Shown here piece after piece: positions 8,391 through 19,337 of a stretch of 62,492 nucleotides of DNA. The position numbers were made by a program, and so were the translations under genes. Below the pieces are notes generated by a model. The model was not told the DNA's origin, did no database searches, and was given only the letters and a program-made list of their open reading frames with translations. Source of the stretch: Thermodesulfovibrio sp. (GTDB lineage: Bacteria > Nitrospirota > Thermodesulfovibrionia > Thermodesulfovibrionales > UBA6898); the NCBI GenBank assembly GCA_013824615.1, contig PNOC01000017.1, positions 1 to 62,492 of the forward strand, written 5' to 3'. Positions within the stretch are counted from its first letter, which is position 1; every line of letters begins with the position of its first letter.

Positions 8391-10065
8391 CAGGAAAGGG
8401 CCGGTGCTGAGCCGCCGTACTTTTCTCCAGAAGAGTCTTATCAAGGGTGCGCTTCTGACGGTCTCGGCGGCGGGTTTGACAACCTGCAGGGGAGGCCCGC
8501 CCGGCCAGATGGGGAAATCCGGCGTTGTGAATAAATACCGTGGCGGCATAGCAGGCTCGAACTGGAAAGCAGGGCATATGCTGCTGCAGCACGGGCCTCT
8601 TACTCCGACAGAGACAGAAAAGACCGGCATTATTATTGTCGGCGGCGGCATAGCAGGGCTCTCGGCAGCACGCGAAATATCAAAAAAGCAGTTCAAGGAT
8701 TTTCTGGTCCTGGAACTTGAAGAAAAGGCCGGCGGCAATGCGATAAGCGGTGCCAATGCCGTTTCCCCCTACCCGTGGGGGGCGCACTACATACCCATCC
8801 CTTCTGAAGAGGCTACCTTTACAAGAGAGCTATTCGAGGAACTGGGGGTTATCGAAGGGTACAACAGCAGGGGGCTTCCCCTCTACAATGAGTATTATCT
8901 CTGCTCAGACCCCCACGAACGGCTTTTTATCCATGGCAGGTGGCAGGAGGGGCTCATACCTCATTTGGGAATATCAGAAGATGACAGGCGGCAGCATGCA
9001 GAGTTCTTCAGTGCCATGGAGCAGTTCAGGAGGGCGCGGGGCAACGACGGCAGACGTGCCTTTGCGATCCCGCTGGAGCTGAGCTCCCGGGACAGCAGAT
9101 TCCGCAGCTATGATACTCTCAGTATGAGCAGGTTCATGGCTGACAGCGGCTGGAATTCTGAACCGCTCCGGTGGTATGTGAACTACTGCTGCCGTGATGA
9201 CTATGGCACTCGCCTTGAGGAGACATCTGCCTGGGCCGGCATTCATTACTTTGCATCGCGCAATGGCCGCGCGGCCAATGCCGACTCCCCTTCAGTGTTG
9301 ACCTGGCCGGAAGGGCTCGGGTGGATTGTCGGAAAACTGGGAGAAACCATGAGCGGCAATATCCGTGGTCAGGCCTGTGTGCTGAATATAGAAGCAACAG
9401 GCAATGAGGTAGCTGTAGATTATTACGATATACCCCGTGGAAAAGTGGTGAGGGTCCTCGCCGGGACGGTTATTTATGCTGCACCCAGGTTCACCGCGTT
9501 CAAAACAATAAAGTCCTTCAGGGATAAGCTGCCGGCCTATGCAGATTGCTTCGGATATACCCCCTGGATGGTCGCAAATGTGACGATGAAAGGTCAGCCT
9601 GAGGGTGTAGGGACGGACCTTTCATGGGACAATGTGAGCTACTATAATGATTCGCTCGGCTATATCGTGGCGAATCACCAGTCCCTGGCCCGTCATCGGG
9701 AGAAGACAGTGCTTACCTGTTATTTTCCTCTTACTGCCGGAGAGCCCCCGGCAGAGCGGCAGAAGGCTCTGAAACGTACTTATGATGAATGGTCAGCCAT
9801 GGTCGTTCAGGACCTATCCCGGATGCATCCCGGGATCGAAAAGAGCATCGAAGAAGTGAATGTCTGGATCTGGGGCCACGCGATGATACGACCGATGCCC
9901 GGATTGATATGGGGCAGGGCGAGGCAGGAGGCTATGAAGCCTCTTGAAAAGATCCATTTCGCCCACTCCGACATGAGCGGTATCTCGATCTTCGAAGAGG
10001 CCCAGTACCGGGGCATTATGGCTGCAAGGGCGGCGCTGCGAGAATTTACAGGGAACAATTCATAA
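8380..10065 (+). CDS. Tat-exported FAD-dependent amine oxidase-like protein
   Basis: I prefer TTG 8380, which lies 10 bases after GAGGAGGAG and overlaps the synthase stop by 11 bases; this gives 561 aa. A twin-arginine signal (SRRTFLQK, residues 11-18, then a hydrophobic stretch) marks export of the folded protein. The FAD-binding dinucleotide fold follows (IIIVGGGIAGLSAAREI, about 84-100), with VLELEEKAGGNA binding the ribose and adenine. The C-terminal SGISIFEEAQYRGIMAA resembles the FAD-contact region of flavin amine oxidases and phytoene-desaturase-type enzymes. It is the last gene of the SPFH-polyamine operon, and oxidation of a polyamine-like product outside the membrane is an attractive but unproven role. 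Confidence 0.75.
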   Translation: MSTDRKGPVLSRRTFLQKSLIKGALLTVSAAGLTTCRGGPPGQMGKSGVVNKYRGGIAGSNWKAGHMLLQHGPLTPTETEKTGIIIVGGGIAGLSAAREISKKQFKDFLVLELEEKAGGNAISGANAVSPYPWGAHYIPIPSEEATFTRELFEELGVIEGYNSRGLPLYNEYYLCSDPHERLFIHGRWQEGLIPHLGISEDDRRQHAEFFSAMEQFRRARGNDGRRAFAIPLELSSRDSRFRSYDTLSMSRFMADSGWNSEPLRWYVNYCCRDDYGTRLEETSAWAGIHYFASRNGRAANADSPSVLTWPEGLGWIVGKLGETMSGNIRGQACVLNIEATGNEVAVDYYDIPRGKVVRVLAGTVIYAAPRFTAFKTIKSFRDKLPAYADCFGYTPWMVANVTMKGQPEGVGTDLSWDNVSYYNDSLGYIVANHQSLARHREKTVLTCYFPLTAGEPPAERQKALKRTYDEWSAMVVQDLSRMHPGIEKSIEEVNVWIWGHAMIRPMPGLIWGRARQEAMKPLEKIHFAHSDMSGISIFEEAQYRGIMAARAALREFTGNNS

Positions 10066-10131
10066 AAAAACAGCTGAAATGTTATCATGTAACCCAATAG
10101 GGGCTGCAGGAATCAGAAGGAGAGGGGATTC

Positions 10132-10164
10132 ATGATCGAAAAATCACGGATACTTGTCGGCTAA
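10132..10164 (+). CDS. 10-codon leader ORF coupled to chemoreceptor gene
   Basis: MIEKSRILVG is preceded by AAGGAGAGGGGATTC, a strong ribosome site. Its TAA stop (10162-10164) directly abuts the chemoreceptor ATG at 10165. The chemoreceptor has no Shine-Dalgarno of its own at the right distance, so its translation probably depends on termination of this leader. The leader has no run of one amino acid that would suggest classic attenuation. Confidence 0.5.
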   Translation: MIEKSRILVG

Positions 10165-12348
10165 ATGAAAAAAGGCTTCAGCGATCTCAGAATATCGGGG
10201 AAGTTGTTTCTCGCGCCGATGGTAGGAATAATTTTTCTGATTTTGCTTGCTTTGTCGGCGTATATAGGGCTTACCTATCAGCGGTCTTCTGTAATAGAAA
10301 TATACAAGCAGTTCAAGGGCTTTGAAAACAGCGCACGGATTATCAATGACGTAACAAACGTCCATGCCAATGTATACCGGATAGTCAGTCTGGCTGCTGC
10401 CCGGACAGACCAGAAGGAACTTTCTGATCTCTCCGACGAGCAGACGGCCGTCCTTGCAGGGGACATCGAGCTGCTTGATGAGATACTGAAGACCGTGGCT
10501 CTCAATGAAAAGGAGACGAAACTTTACCGCGGTGCGAAGGAGCAGCTTGAGGATTACCGGAAGGCTGCCGCCGCAGTTATGGGCGAGGCGTCAGCCGGAA
10601 ATTCAGGTTCTGCGATATCGATGACCGAGGCAGCGGCTAAGTTCCAGGTGCTTAACAACAATCTGCTGGAACTGCTTGAACTCGAAAATAAACTCTCCCG
10701 CGAAAGCTATGCTGCTTCAATGAAAAAATTCGATACAACCATAATTATCTTTGCAGTCATAGTCATCGCAGCCATAGTGTTGTCCGTATTTACCGGCGTA
10801 TTTATTCTCAGGAAGATGGTGGCGGCGCCGATCAAGGCTATCGCCACTGCGGCGCAGAATATCTCGGAAGGGGACCTTACCTTTGATGTAAGGGCCGGGG
10901 GCGACGACGAAATCGGAAGAATGATACAGCTGCTGAAGGAGTCGTTCGGAACTCTCGGCAACATCCTCCGGAGCATACGGGACTTGTCCTCGCGGATTTC
11001 AGATGTGGTTCGGGATGTCGGTGCCCAGTCCAGAGGTGTTGTGGCAGGTGCCGAGGTCGAGGCTGAAGCTATCATCAGTATATCTGAGTCGGTTGGCGGA
11101 CTGAACAGTGCCACCATCGAGATTGCCGGGAATACGGAAAATCTTGCGGTTTCTGCTGAAGGCACCTCTGCATCGATAGAAGAGATGGCCGTCAATATAA
11201 AAAGCATCAACAATAATATGCACGATCTCTCGGGGGCCGTCGAGTCAATTGCCTCCTCAGTTGAGGAACTTTCGGCAACGATCAGTGAAGTAGCCTCTCA
11301 TGCTGGTGCGTTAGACTCTGCATCAAAGGAGACGCTTATTTCGATATCCGAAATCACGACCGCTATCACAGAGGTTAAGGAAAGTGCGCGTGAGTCAGCG
11401 CTCCAGTCCAGAAAGGTCAGCAGCGAAGCCTCCACCCTCGGCATGACATCGATAGAAAAGAATATTGAGGGAATGAAGAACATAAAGGCAGCTGTCGAGC
11501 AGACGGCTGATTTCATCACCACACTTTCCGGAAGGTCCGAGGAAATAGGCAATATACTGACCGTAATAGAGGAGGTCACCGACAAGACCGGGCTGCTCTC
11601 GCTTAATGCTGCAATATTGGCAGCTCAGGCCGGCGAGCACGGGAAGGGGTTTGCTATTGTGGCTGATGAGATAAAGGAACTGGCGTATGAAACAACCATT
11701 TCTACCGGTGAAATAGCGGCCCTGATCAAGGCTGTTCAGCAGGACATTGAAAACGTGTCTGATGCAATGCATCGGGGTATCGGGTTTGTTGAGGCCGGCT
11801 TTATCCTGACCGGAGAGACAAAAAAAGCGCTGACGGCTATCCTGAGAAGTTCTGAAAAGTCCACCGAAATGGCCCGCTCAATCGAAGATGCAACTGCCAT
11901 ACAGGTAAAGTCTGCGGGGCTCGTCTCTGAAGCGATGCAGCGCGTCAGGGACATGAGTGACCATATCGCCAGGACAACGGCTGAGCAGTCCAAAGGTGCG
12001 GTCCTCATTACCAACGACACGGAAAAGATGCGCGACGCTTCCCATCTGGTAAGTACAGCCACTGCAGAGCAGGCAAAAACCAGCGCTTATATAGCGCAGG
12101 CTGTGGGAAATATTTCGGAGCTGAGCAGGCAGATATCTGTGGCCCTCTCGGAACATAAGCGGAACTCTGCAAAGATTCTCGAAACCATAGAGCAGATGAA
12201 AAATATTCCGGTCGAAAATATGAAGATGGCGAGCAGCATCAGCAGCTCTCTGGAGGGCATTATGAATGATGCTGAGCACCTCAGGGCAGAAACTCAGAGA
12301 TTCAAGCTGGGAGATGAAAGGGCACTGAAAAAAAATAGTACCGGTTGA
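10165..12348 (+). CDS. Methyl-accepting chemotaxis protein
   Basis: Encodes 727 aa. A first membrane helix (about 12-34), a helical periplasmic sensor domain (about 35-190) and a second helix (about 193-213) are followed by HAMP (about 214-268, with EGDLTFDV and DDEIGRM). The long cytoplasmic coiled coil has a hairpin tip at [27 protein letters not shown]. The tip reads [10 protein letters not shown] where classical receptors have AAIEAARAGE, a variant that may alter CheA/CheW contact. There is no C-terminal CheR-docking pentapeptide. No che genes are nearby and the ligand is unknown. Start choice: see the abutting leader ORF. Confidence 0.93.
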   Translation: MKKGFSDLRISGKLFLAPMVGIIFLILLALSAYIGLTYQRSSVIEIYKQFKGFENSARIINDVTNVHANVYRIVSLAAARTDQKELSDLSDEQTAVLAGDIELLDEILKTVALNEKETKLYRGAKEQLEDYRKAAAAVMGEASAGNSGSAISMTEAAAKFQVLNNNLLELLELENKLSRESYAASMKKFDTTIIIFAVIVIAAIVLSVFTGVFILRKMVAAPIKAIATAAQNISEGDLTFDVRAGGDDEIGRMIQLLKESFGTLGNILRSIRDLSSRISDVVRDVGAQSRGVVAGAEVEAEAIISISESVGGLNSATIEIAGNTENLAVSAEGTSASIEEMAVNIKSINNNMHDLSGAVESIASSVEELSATISEVASHAGALDSASKETLISISEITTAITEVKESARESALQSRKVSSEASTLGMTSIEKNIEGMKNIKAAVEQTADFITTLSGRSEEIGNILTVIEEVTDKTGLLSLNAAILAAQAGEHGKGFAIVADEIKELAYETTISTGEIAALIKAVQQDIENVSDAMHRGIGFVEAGFILTGETKKALTAILRSSEKSTEMARSIEDATAIQVKSAGLVSEAMQRVRDMSDHIARTTAEQSKGAVLITNDTEKMRDASHLVSTATAEQAKTSAYIAQAVGNISELSRQISVALSEHKRNSAKILETIEQMKNIPVENMKMASSISSSLEGIMNDAEHLRAETQRFKLGDERALKKNSTG

Positions 12349-12397
12349 GCAATAATCCGTTCGCCGGGGCAGAGTAGTTATGCAGTCCCGTATGGTT

Positions 12398-12436
12398 AAA
12401 AAAGGGCCCCTGCCGTGAAGCAGGAGCCCTTTTTTT
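12398..12436. terminator. Bidirectional terminator between convergent genes
   Basis: A run of A, then GGGC..CCTGC, a short loop, GCAGG..GCCC and a run of T forms a GC-rich hairpin with A/T tails on both sides. It sits between the chemoreceptor (plus strand) and the small membrane protein (minus strand) and can serve both. Confidence 0.85.
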
Positions 12437-12443
12437 CGCCAGG

Positions 12444-12839
12444 CTAGCTTCCGGGTTCTTTCTTTTCCTCTGGCTGCTCTTCAGTCTTTTCCTCCGCGGC
12501 CTTTTTGTTCCGGTGCTTTCTGCCTGCCAGGAAGGATGCGGCAGGGCTCCAGTTAAAGGTCGAGACCTTGGACATTTCACCGATTGTAACGGCAAATATC
12601 TTTGTCAGCGCCAACTGCATCACCATGGCGATGCCGATGAAAGGCAGAAAAGCCGCATACAGAAGCCCCAGGGCCGGTCCTGCTGCCAGAACCAGGAGGG
12701 GGCTTGCCTTGTAATAGGTTGCCGTGCGATCGCCCGGAAGCGTTTCCTCTTTGCTGACGATAACCCTCTGCCCGTTTGTTACGTTCCAGTAATTCCCTTT
12801 GGAGACCTTCTCTCCACCCGTATGTCTGATCTTTAACAT
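12444..12839 (-). CDS. Hypothetical protein with two hydrophobic segments
   Basis: Encodes 131 aa. The start follows AAAGGAGGATACGAAC on the minus strand. The N-terminal part is polar (GNYWNVTNGQRVIVSKEE). The middle (about 46-90) is hydrophobic with one long or two short membrane helices (LLVLAAGPALGLLYAAFLPF and the following IGIAMVMQLAL). The tail is highly charged (KKAAEEKTEEQPEEKKEPGS). I do not recognise the family. It is monocistronic and ends at the shared terminator. Confidence 0.65.
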   Translation of the reverse strand: MLKIRHTGGEKVSKGNYWNVTNGQRVIVSKEETLPGDRTATYYKASPLLVLAAGPALGLLYAAFLPFIGIAMVMQLALTKIFAVTIGEMSKVSTFNWSPAASFLAGRKHRNKKAAEEKTEEQPEEKKEPGS

Positions 12840-13175
12840 GTTCGTATCCTCCTTTTATTTTGCTTTCCTGATTTCATATTACCAGAAGGAAATAGGAGAT
12901 GTAATTGGGAATAATACCTATATCGCAGGAAAAGAAGTCTTAGTCCGGCAGCAGCATCAAACAAAAGGAATCAGACATCCTTGCCCAGGTTCAGGAAGTA
13001 TTCAGGAAGTATGAATTGGCGATCAAAAGACAGGGGACTGAAAATATGTACCTGTGATAAAATATATCGGGTCGGGGGGGAAACATCAGGGCCGATATTC
13101 CGGGATTGAACTTTGAAATGATATAGATTGAATATGTGTCAGGTTTCTGATCATTGAGATAGTAAGGAGGCTTCC
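12840..13175. other. Intergenic region with divergent promoters and a gene remnant
   Basis: About 336 bp between divergent genes. The left edge is the leader of the minus-strand gene; the right edge holds AAGGAGG for the LamG gene. An 11-bp unit TTCAGGAAGTA occurs twice in tandem (12990-13011). This lies within a short open stretch without a start codon, ending at TGA near 13057, that reads like the helical C-terminus of a lost gene (ESDILAQVQEVFRKYELAIK). No intact gene is seen. Confidence 0.4.
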
Positions 13176-16100
13176 ATGAAAAAAAAGATTTCGTTTAAGA
13201 GTATTGCCTGTGTAATCAGCCGGAAGCGGGAGGTGGTGGTCCCTTGGGTTAACAAGGTTGCAATAATTGCTGCATGTCTTGCATTCTTTCTGCTGTTCTC
13301 TTCGTTTATTTGCTCGGTTGATATCGCCTGCGCTGCATCTCCCGGTCTTGTCGCGTGGTGGCCGGGCGATGGAAATGCTCATGACATCGTTGGGGGCCAT
13401 AATGGTACCTTTGCAGCAGGTACGTATGCACCGGGCATGGCAGGTCAGGCTTTCAACTTTGATGGGACGAGTGATTATGTGGTAATACAAAACGGGCTGG
13501 TCCCCAACAATGCCAGGAATTTTACGGTAGAGGCCTGGGCATACCCCGGAGTTCTTGACAATCAGTCACGCATGATGGTTTATGGAGGATCAACTGCAGG
13601 AGAATATGAATTCCTGATCAATGACACGAACAACTATGGCTTCGGGGTCAAACTGACAAATGGGAGCTGGTATAAGGTCTCAAGTCCGGCCGCTAGTGGA
13701 AAATGGTCTCATATAATTGGTATTAGACGGGGTCAGACAATTGAGCTATGGGTTGACGGGGTTCTGAAGGCCAGCGATTCGAGCTTGGAGGATCTGGATC
13801 TTCAGGCTACCGGGAACGGTTCGAACAACTCCCGCATAGGTGCTTACAATGAATTTAATGACCAACACAAGAGTTACTGGAGCGGTTTTATTGATGAGGT
13901 CAAGATATATACTGCTGCTCTATCCAATCAGGAAATTACTACTGAGTACAATTCCGGAGTAGCCGGCCATAACAAGCCTTGCGTTCAGGCACCCTCCGGC
14001 CTTGTCTCCTGGTGGAGTGGGGACGATACTGCGCTGGATATGGTGGGTACGAATAACGGAATTTTGAGCGGTACAACTTATGATGCTCAGGCATTCAAAT
14101 TTGATGGGATTGATGATTATGTGTCTGTTCCTGCCAGCAGCAATTGGGCGTTTGGGACTGGCGATTTTACGGTAGAGTTCTGGACATTCGGTACCAGTGA
14201 CGACTTCAAGAGACCTCTTATCAACAACCGCAAGACACCGGCTTCTGACAACATGTGGGCCATCGAGATCTATGGCGTGGCAAACAGAGTAGAGTTTCAC
14301 TCAGGGCTGAATATTTTTTTGGAGGCCACCAACCTGTTAACCAGTTCCAGCTGGAATCACGTTGCCGTCATAAGGAACAGTGGTTTATTGAGTATGTATA
14401 TCAATGGGAATTTGTCCGGGAGTATAGCCAACACGACTAATTTCTCCGAGATCAACGACCTCCAGGTCGGCAGGGACATTATGGATGGAAATCAACTCCT
14501 GGGCAGAACTTTTCAGGGCCTGATGGATGAAGTTGCGATATTTAACCGCGCCCTTTCGCAGGCCGAAATACAGGCCATCTATAACGCAGGCAGTGCGGGA
14601 AAGTGCAAAGATTGCTTCATGCCCCCTTCGGGGCTTGTCTCCTGGTGGCCAGGGGAGGGAGATGCGACTGATATCTCCGGGCCTAACAATGGGACGTTTT
14701 CTGCGAACACATATGCTAACGGTCGGGTTGGGCAGGCGTTCAGCTTCGACGGGGTGGATGACTATGTCAGCGTCGGAATGCTCGGCAACGTCGGGCTGAA
14801 TGAAAGTTTTCCGTTTACTGTTTCCGCATGGATTAACGTGATGGACGTTAATGCCTATCAGGCTATTGCCGGTAATTACATGGGCGAAGGTGGCGGTACT
14901 TATAATTTCTCAACATATATCGGCATAAACAGTGGTTTACTATTTTTTGCTCTGAACCAGCGGCAGAGAGCTGGAATTTCCGTATCCACACCAATAGTCA
15001 CGGGCTGGCACCATGTTTCAGGAACCTATGATGGAAACAATATTTTTCTTTATCTTGACGGGCAACAGAAGGGCACTGCTGCGAGAAGTTTCTCAGGCTC
15101 GACTGATAATACAAGAGGATGGTACCTAGGCAACTTTTCGCCTGAGACAACAGCTGCACATGGTTATCAGTCGTCATTCATAGGCCAGATTGACGAAATT
15201 GCTACCTTTAGTCGGGCTCTTTCTATGGATGAGGTTCGGGGTGTTTATCAGGCCGGCCTGGGAGTCTGCAAATCCTGCTTCATGCCGCAGAACGGGCTTG
15301 TCTCCCGTTGGCGGGGGGAGGGGGATTCGAAAGATGCCAGGGGTATCAACAACGGAAGCGTGCACTCCGATTTTCTGGCACTGATCCTGGGACAGGCATT
15401 TAATTTTGCCGGTACGGGCGATTATGTGACTATGACGGATACCAACTTTCCTTCTGGAAACAGTCCACGGACAGTTGATTTTTGGTTCAGCACGTCTGAT
15501 GACACAACCGAACGATATATGTTCAGCTACGGTGCCGCCAATTCGAATCAACGGTTCTCAGTTGGACTTTATAGCGGCTACCTCCATGCTGAAAACAATG
15601 GGAGCGGCCTTCACGGCAGTACGCTGCTTAATAGTGTCGGGGCACACCACGCGGCAGCAACATGGGATGGATTTGCTTTGAACCTATTCGTTGACGGTAA
15701 TAAAGAAACGCTTACTCCTGTAGCAGTATCGTGGCCGGCAAGTTTAGAAACAACGCTGACAGGTCAGGCAAGCATCGGACGTCTGAATAGCGGAGGACTT
15801 TCTTACACCGGGCTCCTCGATGAAGTCGGCATCTACAACCGCGCTCTCACTGCGGACGAGATAGCCTGGAAGTACTCCTGCATAGCTGACTCAAATCCTA
15901 ACCCCTATTCGCTCACATCGCAATTCGGTATGTATCCCGGGACAACAGCAAGCTCTTCTTTTATAGTAACCGGCATTAACATGCCTCTTTCGATCAGGAT
16001 ATCGAGCATTCCGCAAAACGGCTTCTTCGGGATTAATGGCGGAGCATGCAATCTGCAGGATGCAACGGTTGTAACCGGTGATGTTGTGCAGGTCTGTCTC

Positions 16101-16481
16101 GACATTCCGGGATTTCCGCCAGGACAGCAGGTCTCAACAGAGGTTACCGTTGGGTTGGGCATTAACGTACCTCCTGCTACCTTTACGGTAACCTCAACAG
16201 ACTATGCTGTTGCCCGTGAATCGGCTGCAAGACACTACTATTTTGGCAGCCTTCAGGAGGCCTACAATAATGTCATCGACACAAATATTGACACCATCAT
16301 TGCGAAGGAGTCATTGACTCCAGGCGCACTTGACTGCAGCGATCTATCCGACCAGTCTGTCACAATCATCGGAGGATATGACCCTCTGTTCGGTCCGGGA
16401 ACAGGAGCGTTCACAACTATAACCCCGACCCTTGTTATCAGCAGGGGAACGGTGACGCTTGAAAATATCCTGGTACAGTGA
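13176..16481 (+). CDS. Exported four-LamG surface protein with C-terminal GGYD module
   Basis: Encodes 1101 aa. A long N-terminal region with a hydrophobic core (about 29-48) ends in ACAA and is probably a signal peptide. Four LamG (concanavalin-like jelly-roll) domains follow at about 55-265, 272-475, 483-700 and 702-900. Each opens with a LVSWW/GDG motif and closes with IDEVxxxxRALS. Linkers carry paired cysteines (CKDC, CKSC). A beta-rich domain (about 905-1010) precedes the shared C-terminal module (about 1013-1101) with [14 protein letters not shown] and a final [10 protein letters not shown]. LamG domains bind carbohydrate or protein ligands. ATG follows TAAGGAGG. Placement suggests a surface adhesin or sugar-binding protein (inference). 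Confidence 0.85.
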   Translation: MKKKISFKSIACVISRKREVVVPWVNKVAIIAACLAFFLLFSSFICSVDIACAASPGLVAWWPGDGNAHDIVGGHNGTFAAGTYAPGMAGQAFNFDGTSDYVVIQNGLVPNNARNFTVEAWAYPGVLDNQSRMMVYGGSTAGEYEFLINDTNNYGFGVKLTNGSWYKVSSPAASGKWSHIIGIRRGQTIELWVDGVLKASDSSLEDLDLQATGNGSNNSRIGAYNEFNDQHKSYWSGFIDEVKIYTAALSNQEITTEYNSGVAGHNKPCVQAPSGLVSWWSGDDTALDMVGTNNGILSGTTYDAQAFKFDGIDDYVSVPASSNWAFGTGDFTVEFWTFGTSDDFKRPLINNRKTPASDNMWAIEIYGVANRVEFHSGLNIFLEATNLLTSSSWNHVAVIRNSGLLSMYINGNLSGSIANTTNFSEINDLQVGRDIMDGNQLLGRTFQGLMDEVAIFNRALSQAEIQAIYNAGSAGKCKDCFMPPSGLVSWWPGEGDATDISGPNNGTFSANTYANGRVGQAFSFDGVDDYVSVGMLGNVGLNESFPFTVSAWINVMDVNAYQAIAGNYMGEGGGTYNFSTYIGINSGLLFFALNQRQRAGISVSTPIVTGWHHVSGTYDGNNIFLYLDGQQKGTAARSFSGSTDNTRGWYLGNFSPETTAAHGYQSSFIGQIDEIATFSRALSMDEVRGVYQAGLGVCKSCFMPQNGLVSRWRGEGDSKDARGINNGSVHSDFLALILGQAFNFAGTGDYVTMTDTNFPSGNSPRTVDFWFSTSDDTTERYMFSYGAANSNQRFSVGLYSGYLHAENNGSGLHGSTLLNSVGAHHAAATWDGFALNLFVDGNKETLTPVAVSWPASLETTLTGQASIGRLNSGGLSYTGLLDEVGIYNRALTADEIAWKYSCIADSNPNPYSLTSQFGMYPGTTASSSFIVTGINMPLSIRISSIPQNGFFGINGGACNLQDATVVTGDVVQVCLDIPGFPPGQQVSTEVTVGLGINVPPATFTVTSTDYAVARESAARHYYFGSLQEAYNNVIDTNIDTIIAKESLTPGALDCSDLSDQSVTIIGGYDPLFGPGTGAFTTITPTLVISRGTVTLENILVQ

Positions 16482-16510
16482 TGCAACCTATGGCAGAAGG
16501 GGAGGCGACA

Positions 16511-19147
16511 ATGAACAGAGGTAAGACTGCGATTTTAAAACCTGGAATAGTAACAGTTTTACAGATACTGCTTATCCTCATAAATATGTTTTTCAACCGA
16601 ACAGATTCTTCCGCGGCGCCGTTTGCGTATATTACAAACCACGGGAGCAACACGGTCTCGGTGATAGATACGGCCACAAACACGGTGGTTGGCACACCCA
16701 TTACCGTGGGAAGCGGTCCTTTTGGCGTTGCGGTCAATCCCACGGGCAGTCATGTGTATGTGACCAACGTAAATGCCCATACTGTTTCAGTAATAGAGAC
16801 AGACACAAACACCGTTGTTGAAACGATTCCGGTGGGTTATTATCCTCGAGGTATTGCGGTTAATCCCTCAGGCAGTCGGGTATATGTGGCAAATTCTGAC
16901 GATAACAATTATTTGCCTGTGGACATAGTCTCGGTGATAGACACAGCGACAAGCACTGTTATCGATACGATCGAAGTCGGAAATATTCCGTTTGGTGTGG
17001 CAATTAACTCCTCCGGCAGCCTTGTTTATGTGACAAACGACGGAACAGATAATATATCAGTGATAGACACCGCCAGCAATACGGTTATTGATACGATTGC
17101 GGTGGGAAGAGTTCCTGTGGGCATAGCAATCAATCCCTCGGACAGCCACCTCTATGTGGCACATTATCATTCTACCGCCTATTTCTCCGCGATAGACACG
17201 GCCACGCAAAGCGTTGTTGGTTCACTTTTAGGGCCTCCAGCGCCTGCGACGAGTGGCTATGTTTATGGACTGGCAGTTCATCCTATGGGCAGCCACGTTT
17301 ATGTCGCAAATGCTGCTGCTAATAATGTATCAGTTATAGAGACAGCCAATAATACCTTTGTTGGAACACCCATTGCGGTAGGAGAGTATGCTTTTGGCAT
17401 TGCGATTAATCCCTCAGGCAGCCATGTATATGTAGCAAACCACTCCGATGCTTCTGTTTCGGTTATAGAAACAGCCACGAACACTGTTGTCGGAACTCCC
17501 ATCCCGGTTGGAAATCTGCCTGTCGCCATCGGCAAGTTTATCGGGCCTCCCGAATGCGCCCCGCCTTCTGCCGGAGCTCCTTTCTGGGCGGTTTCCGGAC
17601 TGGTTTCCTGGTGGGGGGCTGACAATAATCTGCTCGATATGATGGGGACGAACAACGGGACCTATGTGGGTGTCGAGACCTATGCGCAGGGCAGCGTGGG
17701 GAAGGCTTTTTCTTTCGATGGGAGCTCTCAGTATGTTCAGGTGACGTCCCCTGCCGCCCTTCCGGTTGGAAGTGCAGCGCGCACCGTGATGCTCTGGTTC
17801 AAGACGCCGAGTTCGCTGTCCGGGGATTCAGCTCTTATACAGTATGGTACAGCCTCAGACAGCAATATGTTTGGCCTTATCTTTTCGAGTAATGACACGG
17901 GGAAGCTCTACTTTTATGGTCATAACGCCGACTTGTCCGGAACGACTTCCATCCAGCCGGATACGTGGTACCATGGTGCCGTGACGTATGATTCCTCGGT
18001 CGTCAGGCTTTATATCAACGGAAATGAAGAGGCCAGCGCACCAATCGTACTTAATACCGTACTGGATATTAATGGACTAACCATAGGCTACCGGGTCGGC
18101 GGAGCGAAATGGCAGGGGCTGATCGATGAGCCGGCCATTTTCAACCGTGCCCTGGCAGTGGATGAGATCGCTGCAATCTACAATGCCGGCAGCGCCGGCA
18201 AGTGCCGATCATGCAGCATGCCGCCTTCCGGGATGGCATCCTGGACAGCTTCCGGCCTGATTTCCTGGTGGGGAGGGAACAACAATACACTGGATACGGT
18301 GAGCGGGAACAGTGGCACCTTTATTGGCAATGGGCTATATGCTCCCGGCCGCGTTGGGTCGGCCTTCAGCTTTGACGGCGTGAGTGATTACGTTTTGATG
18401 AATCTTATTTCAACAGTCACCGATAACCTCTCGATGTCCGCCTGGGTCAAATGGGGCGGTCCTAATGCTTCGAACTCTTTCCAGAGGATATTTTACAATG
18501 GCGATTCCGGCCCGGACGGTTACGGTATCTACCTGGCGTCGTTAAATCAAAACGGAGTTCCTGATGGAACACTGACAATCCTTGTGGGAGGACATACGTT
18601 CACTTATACGGGAAGTCAACTTGCTCAGGGCGCATGGCATCACGTTGCCGCTGTCAGGAACAGCGGGACCTGGACCTGCTATCTTGATGGCATCGCATTA
18701 AGCGTTGATAATAACAATACGGCACCGAATACGCCTACCGGAAGCGCTTCCATTGGCGGCAGTTCCTATGGTAACGATATGTTTAAGGGTCTTATAGACG
18801 AAGTCCAGTTCTTCAACCGCGCCCTTTCCCCGGATAAGATTGCACTTATTGCTAACCGGGGTGGTATTGCCAACTGTTCTGTCCCGATGATCAAACGAAA
18901 GCCTTCCAATACCTTTCATGAACGATTTTCAGATGCCTTTACCGGCATACAGGACAGTGACAGCATTCTGGTGAGAGAAGGTACACTAACGGAAAATCCT
19001 GATTTCAGCAGTGCCGGAAATTCGATCAGCCTGCAGGGCGGATGCAACGCTGACTTCGTGACTGATCCGCTGAAGTATTCCACAATAAACGGCAGCCTGA
19101 CGATTACCAATGGCGGAATATCTATAGAAAATATTGTTGTCCGGTAG
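16511..19147 (+). CDS. Exported YVTN seven-bladed propeller plus two LamG domains
   Basis: Encodes 878 aa from ATG 16511, which follows GGGGAGG; an in-frame ATG at 16478 has no ribosome site. The signal peptide covers about 1-35. Residues 36 to about 350 hold seven YVTN repeats (YVTN/YVAN...[10 protein letters not shown]...NPSGSH), enough for a closed seven-bladed propeller. Two LamG domains follow (about 363-575 and 580-783), then the C-terminal module (about 794-878) ending in [11 protein letters not shown]. It lies 29 bp after the preceding LamG gene in the same direction. YVTN propellers occur in surface-layer and periplasmic proteins; the ligand here is unknown. Confidence 0.85.
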   Translation: MNRGKTAILKPGIVTVLQILLILINMFFNRTDSSAAPFAYITNHGSNTVSVIDTATNTVVGTPITVGSGPFGVAVNPTGSHVYVTNVNAHTVSVIETDTNTVVETIPVGYYPRGIAVNPSGSRVYVANSDDNNYLPVDIVSVIDTATSTVIDTIEVGNIPFGVAINSSGSLVYVTNDGTDNISVIDTASNTVIDTIAVGRVPVGIAINPSDSHLYVAHYHSTAYFSAIDTATQSVVGSLLGPPAPATSGYVYGLAVHPMGSHVYVANAAANNVSVIETANNTFVGTPIAVGEYAFGIAINPSGSHVYVANHSDASVSVIETATNTVVGTPIPVGNLPVAIGKFIGPPECAPPSAGAPFWAVSGLVSWWGADNNLLDMMGTNNGTYVGVETYAQGSVGKAFSFDGSSQYVQVTSPAALPVGSAARTVMLWFKTPSSLSGDSALIQYGTASDSNMFGLIFSSNDTGKLYFYGHNADLSGTTSIQPDTWYHGAVTYDSSVVRLYINGNEEASAPIVLNTVLDINGLTIGYRVGGAKWQGLIDEPAIFNRALAVDEIAAIYNAGSAGKCRSCSMPPSGMASWTASGLISWWGGNNNTLDTVSGNSGTFIGNGLYAPGRVGSAFSFDGVSDYVLMNLISTVTDNLSMSAWVKWGGPNASNSFQRIFYNGDSGPDGYGIYLASLNQNGVPDGTLTILVGGHTFTYTGSQLAQGAWHHVAAVRNSGTWTCYLDGIALSVDNNNTAPNTPTGSASIGGSSYGNDMFKGLIDEVQFFNRALSPDKIALIANRGGIANCSVPMIKRKPSNTFHERFSDAFTGIQDSDSILVREGTLTENPDFSSAGNSISLQGGCNADFVTDPLKYSTINGSLTITNGGISIENIVVR

Positions 19148-19163
19148 GAGAGAGAAAGGAACT

Positions 19164-19319
19164 TTGACAAGGATGCTTTCCAGAGATGGCATCAGTGTGA
19201 CCCTCTCCGGAGGCTTTGATGCGGACTTTAATCCCGGTGCAGGAAGCACGACGTTTGTTGGTTCTCTTTCAATCGGAGGCACCGGTAGCGTTACATTTGG
19301 AAATATTACCATAAAATAA
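19164..19319 (+). pseudogene. Orphan copy of the C-terminal GGYD module
   Basis: A short frame (51 codons from TTG 19164, preceded by GAAAGGA) encodes only the end of the module shared by the neighbouring surface proteins: SVTLSGGFDADFNPGAG, then SLSIGGTGSVTFGNITIK and stop. It starts 16 bp after the preceding gene's stop, which itself ends in the same module. The simplest reading is the remnant of a lost paralogue or of a partial duplication. A tiny expressed protein cannot be ruled out. Confidence 0.6.
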
Positions 19320-19337
19320 ACATATACGGAGGCGTGG

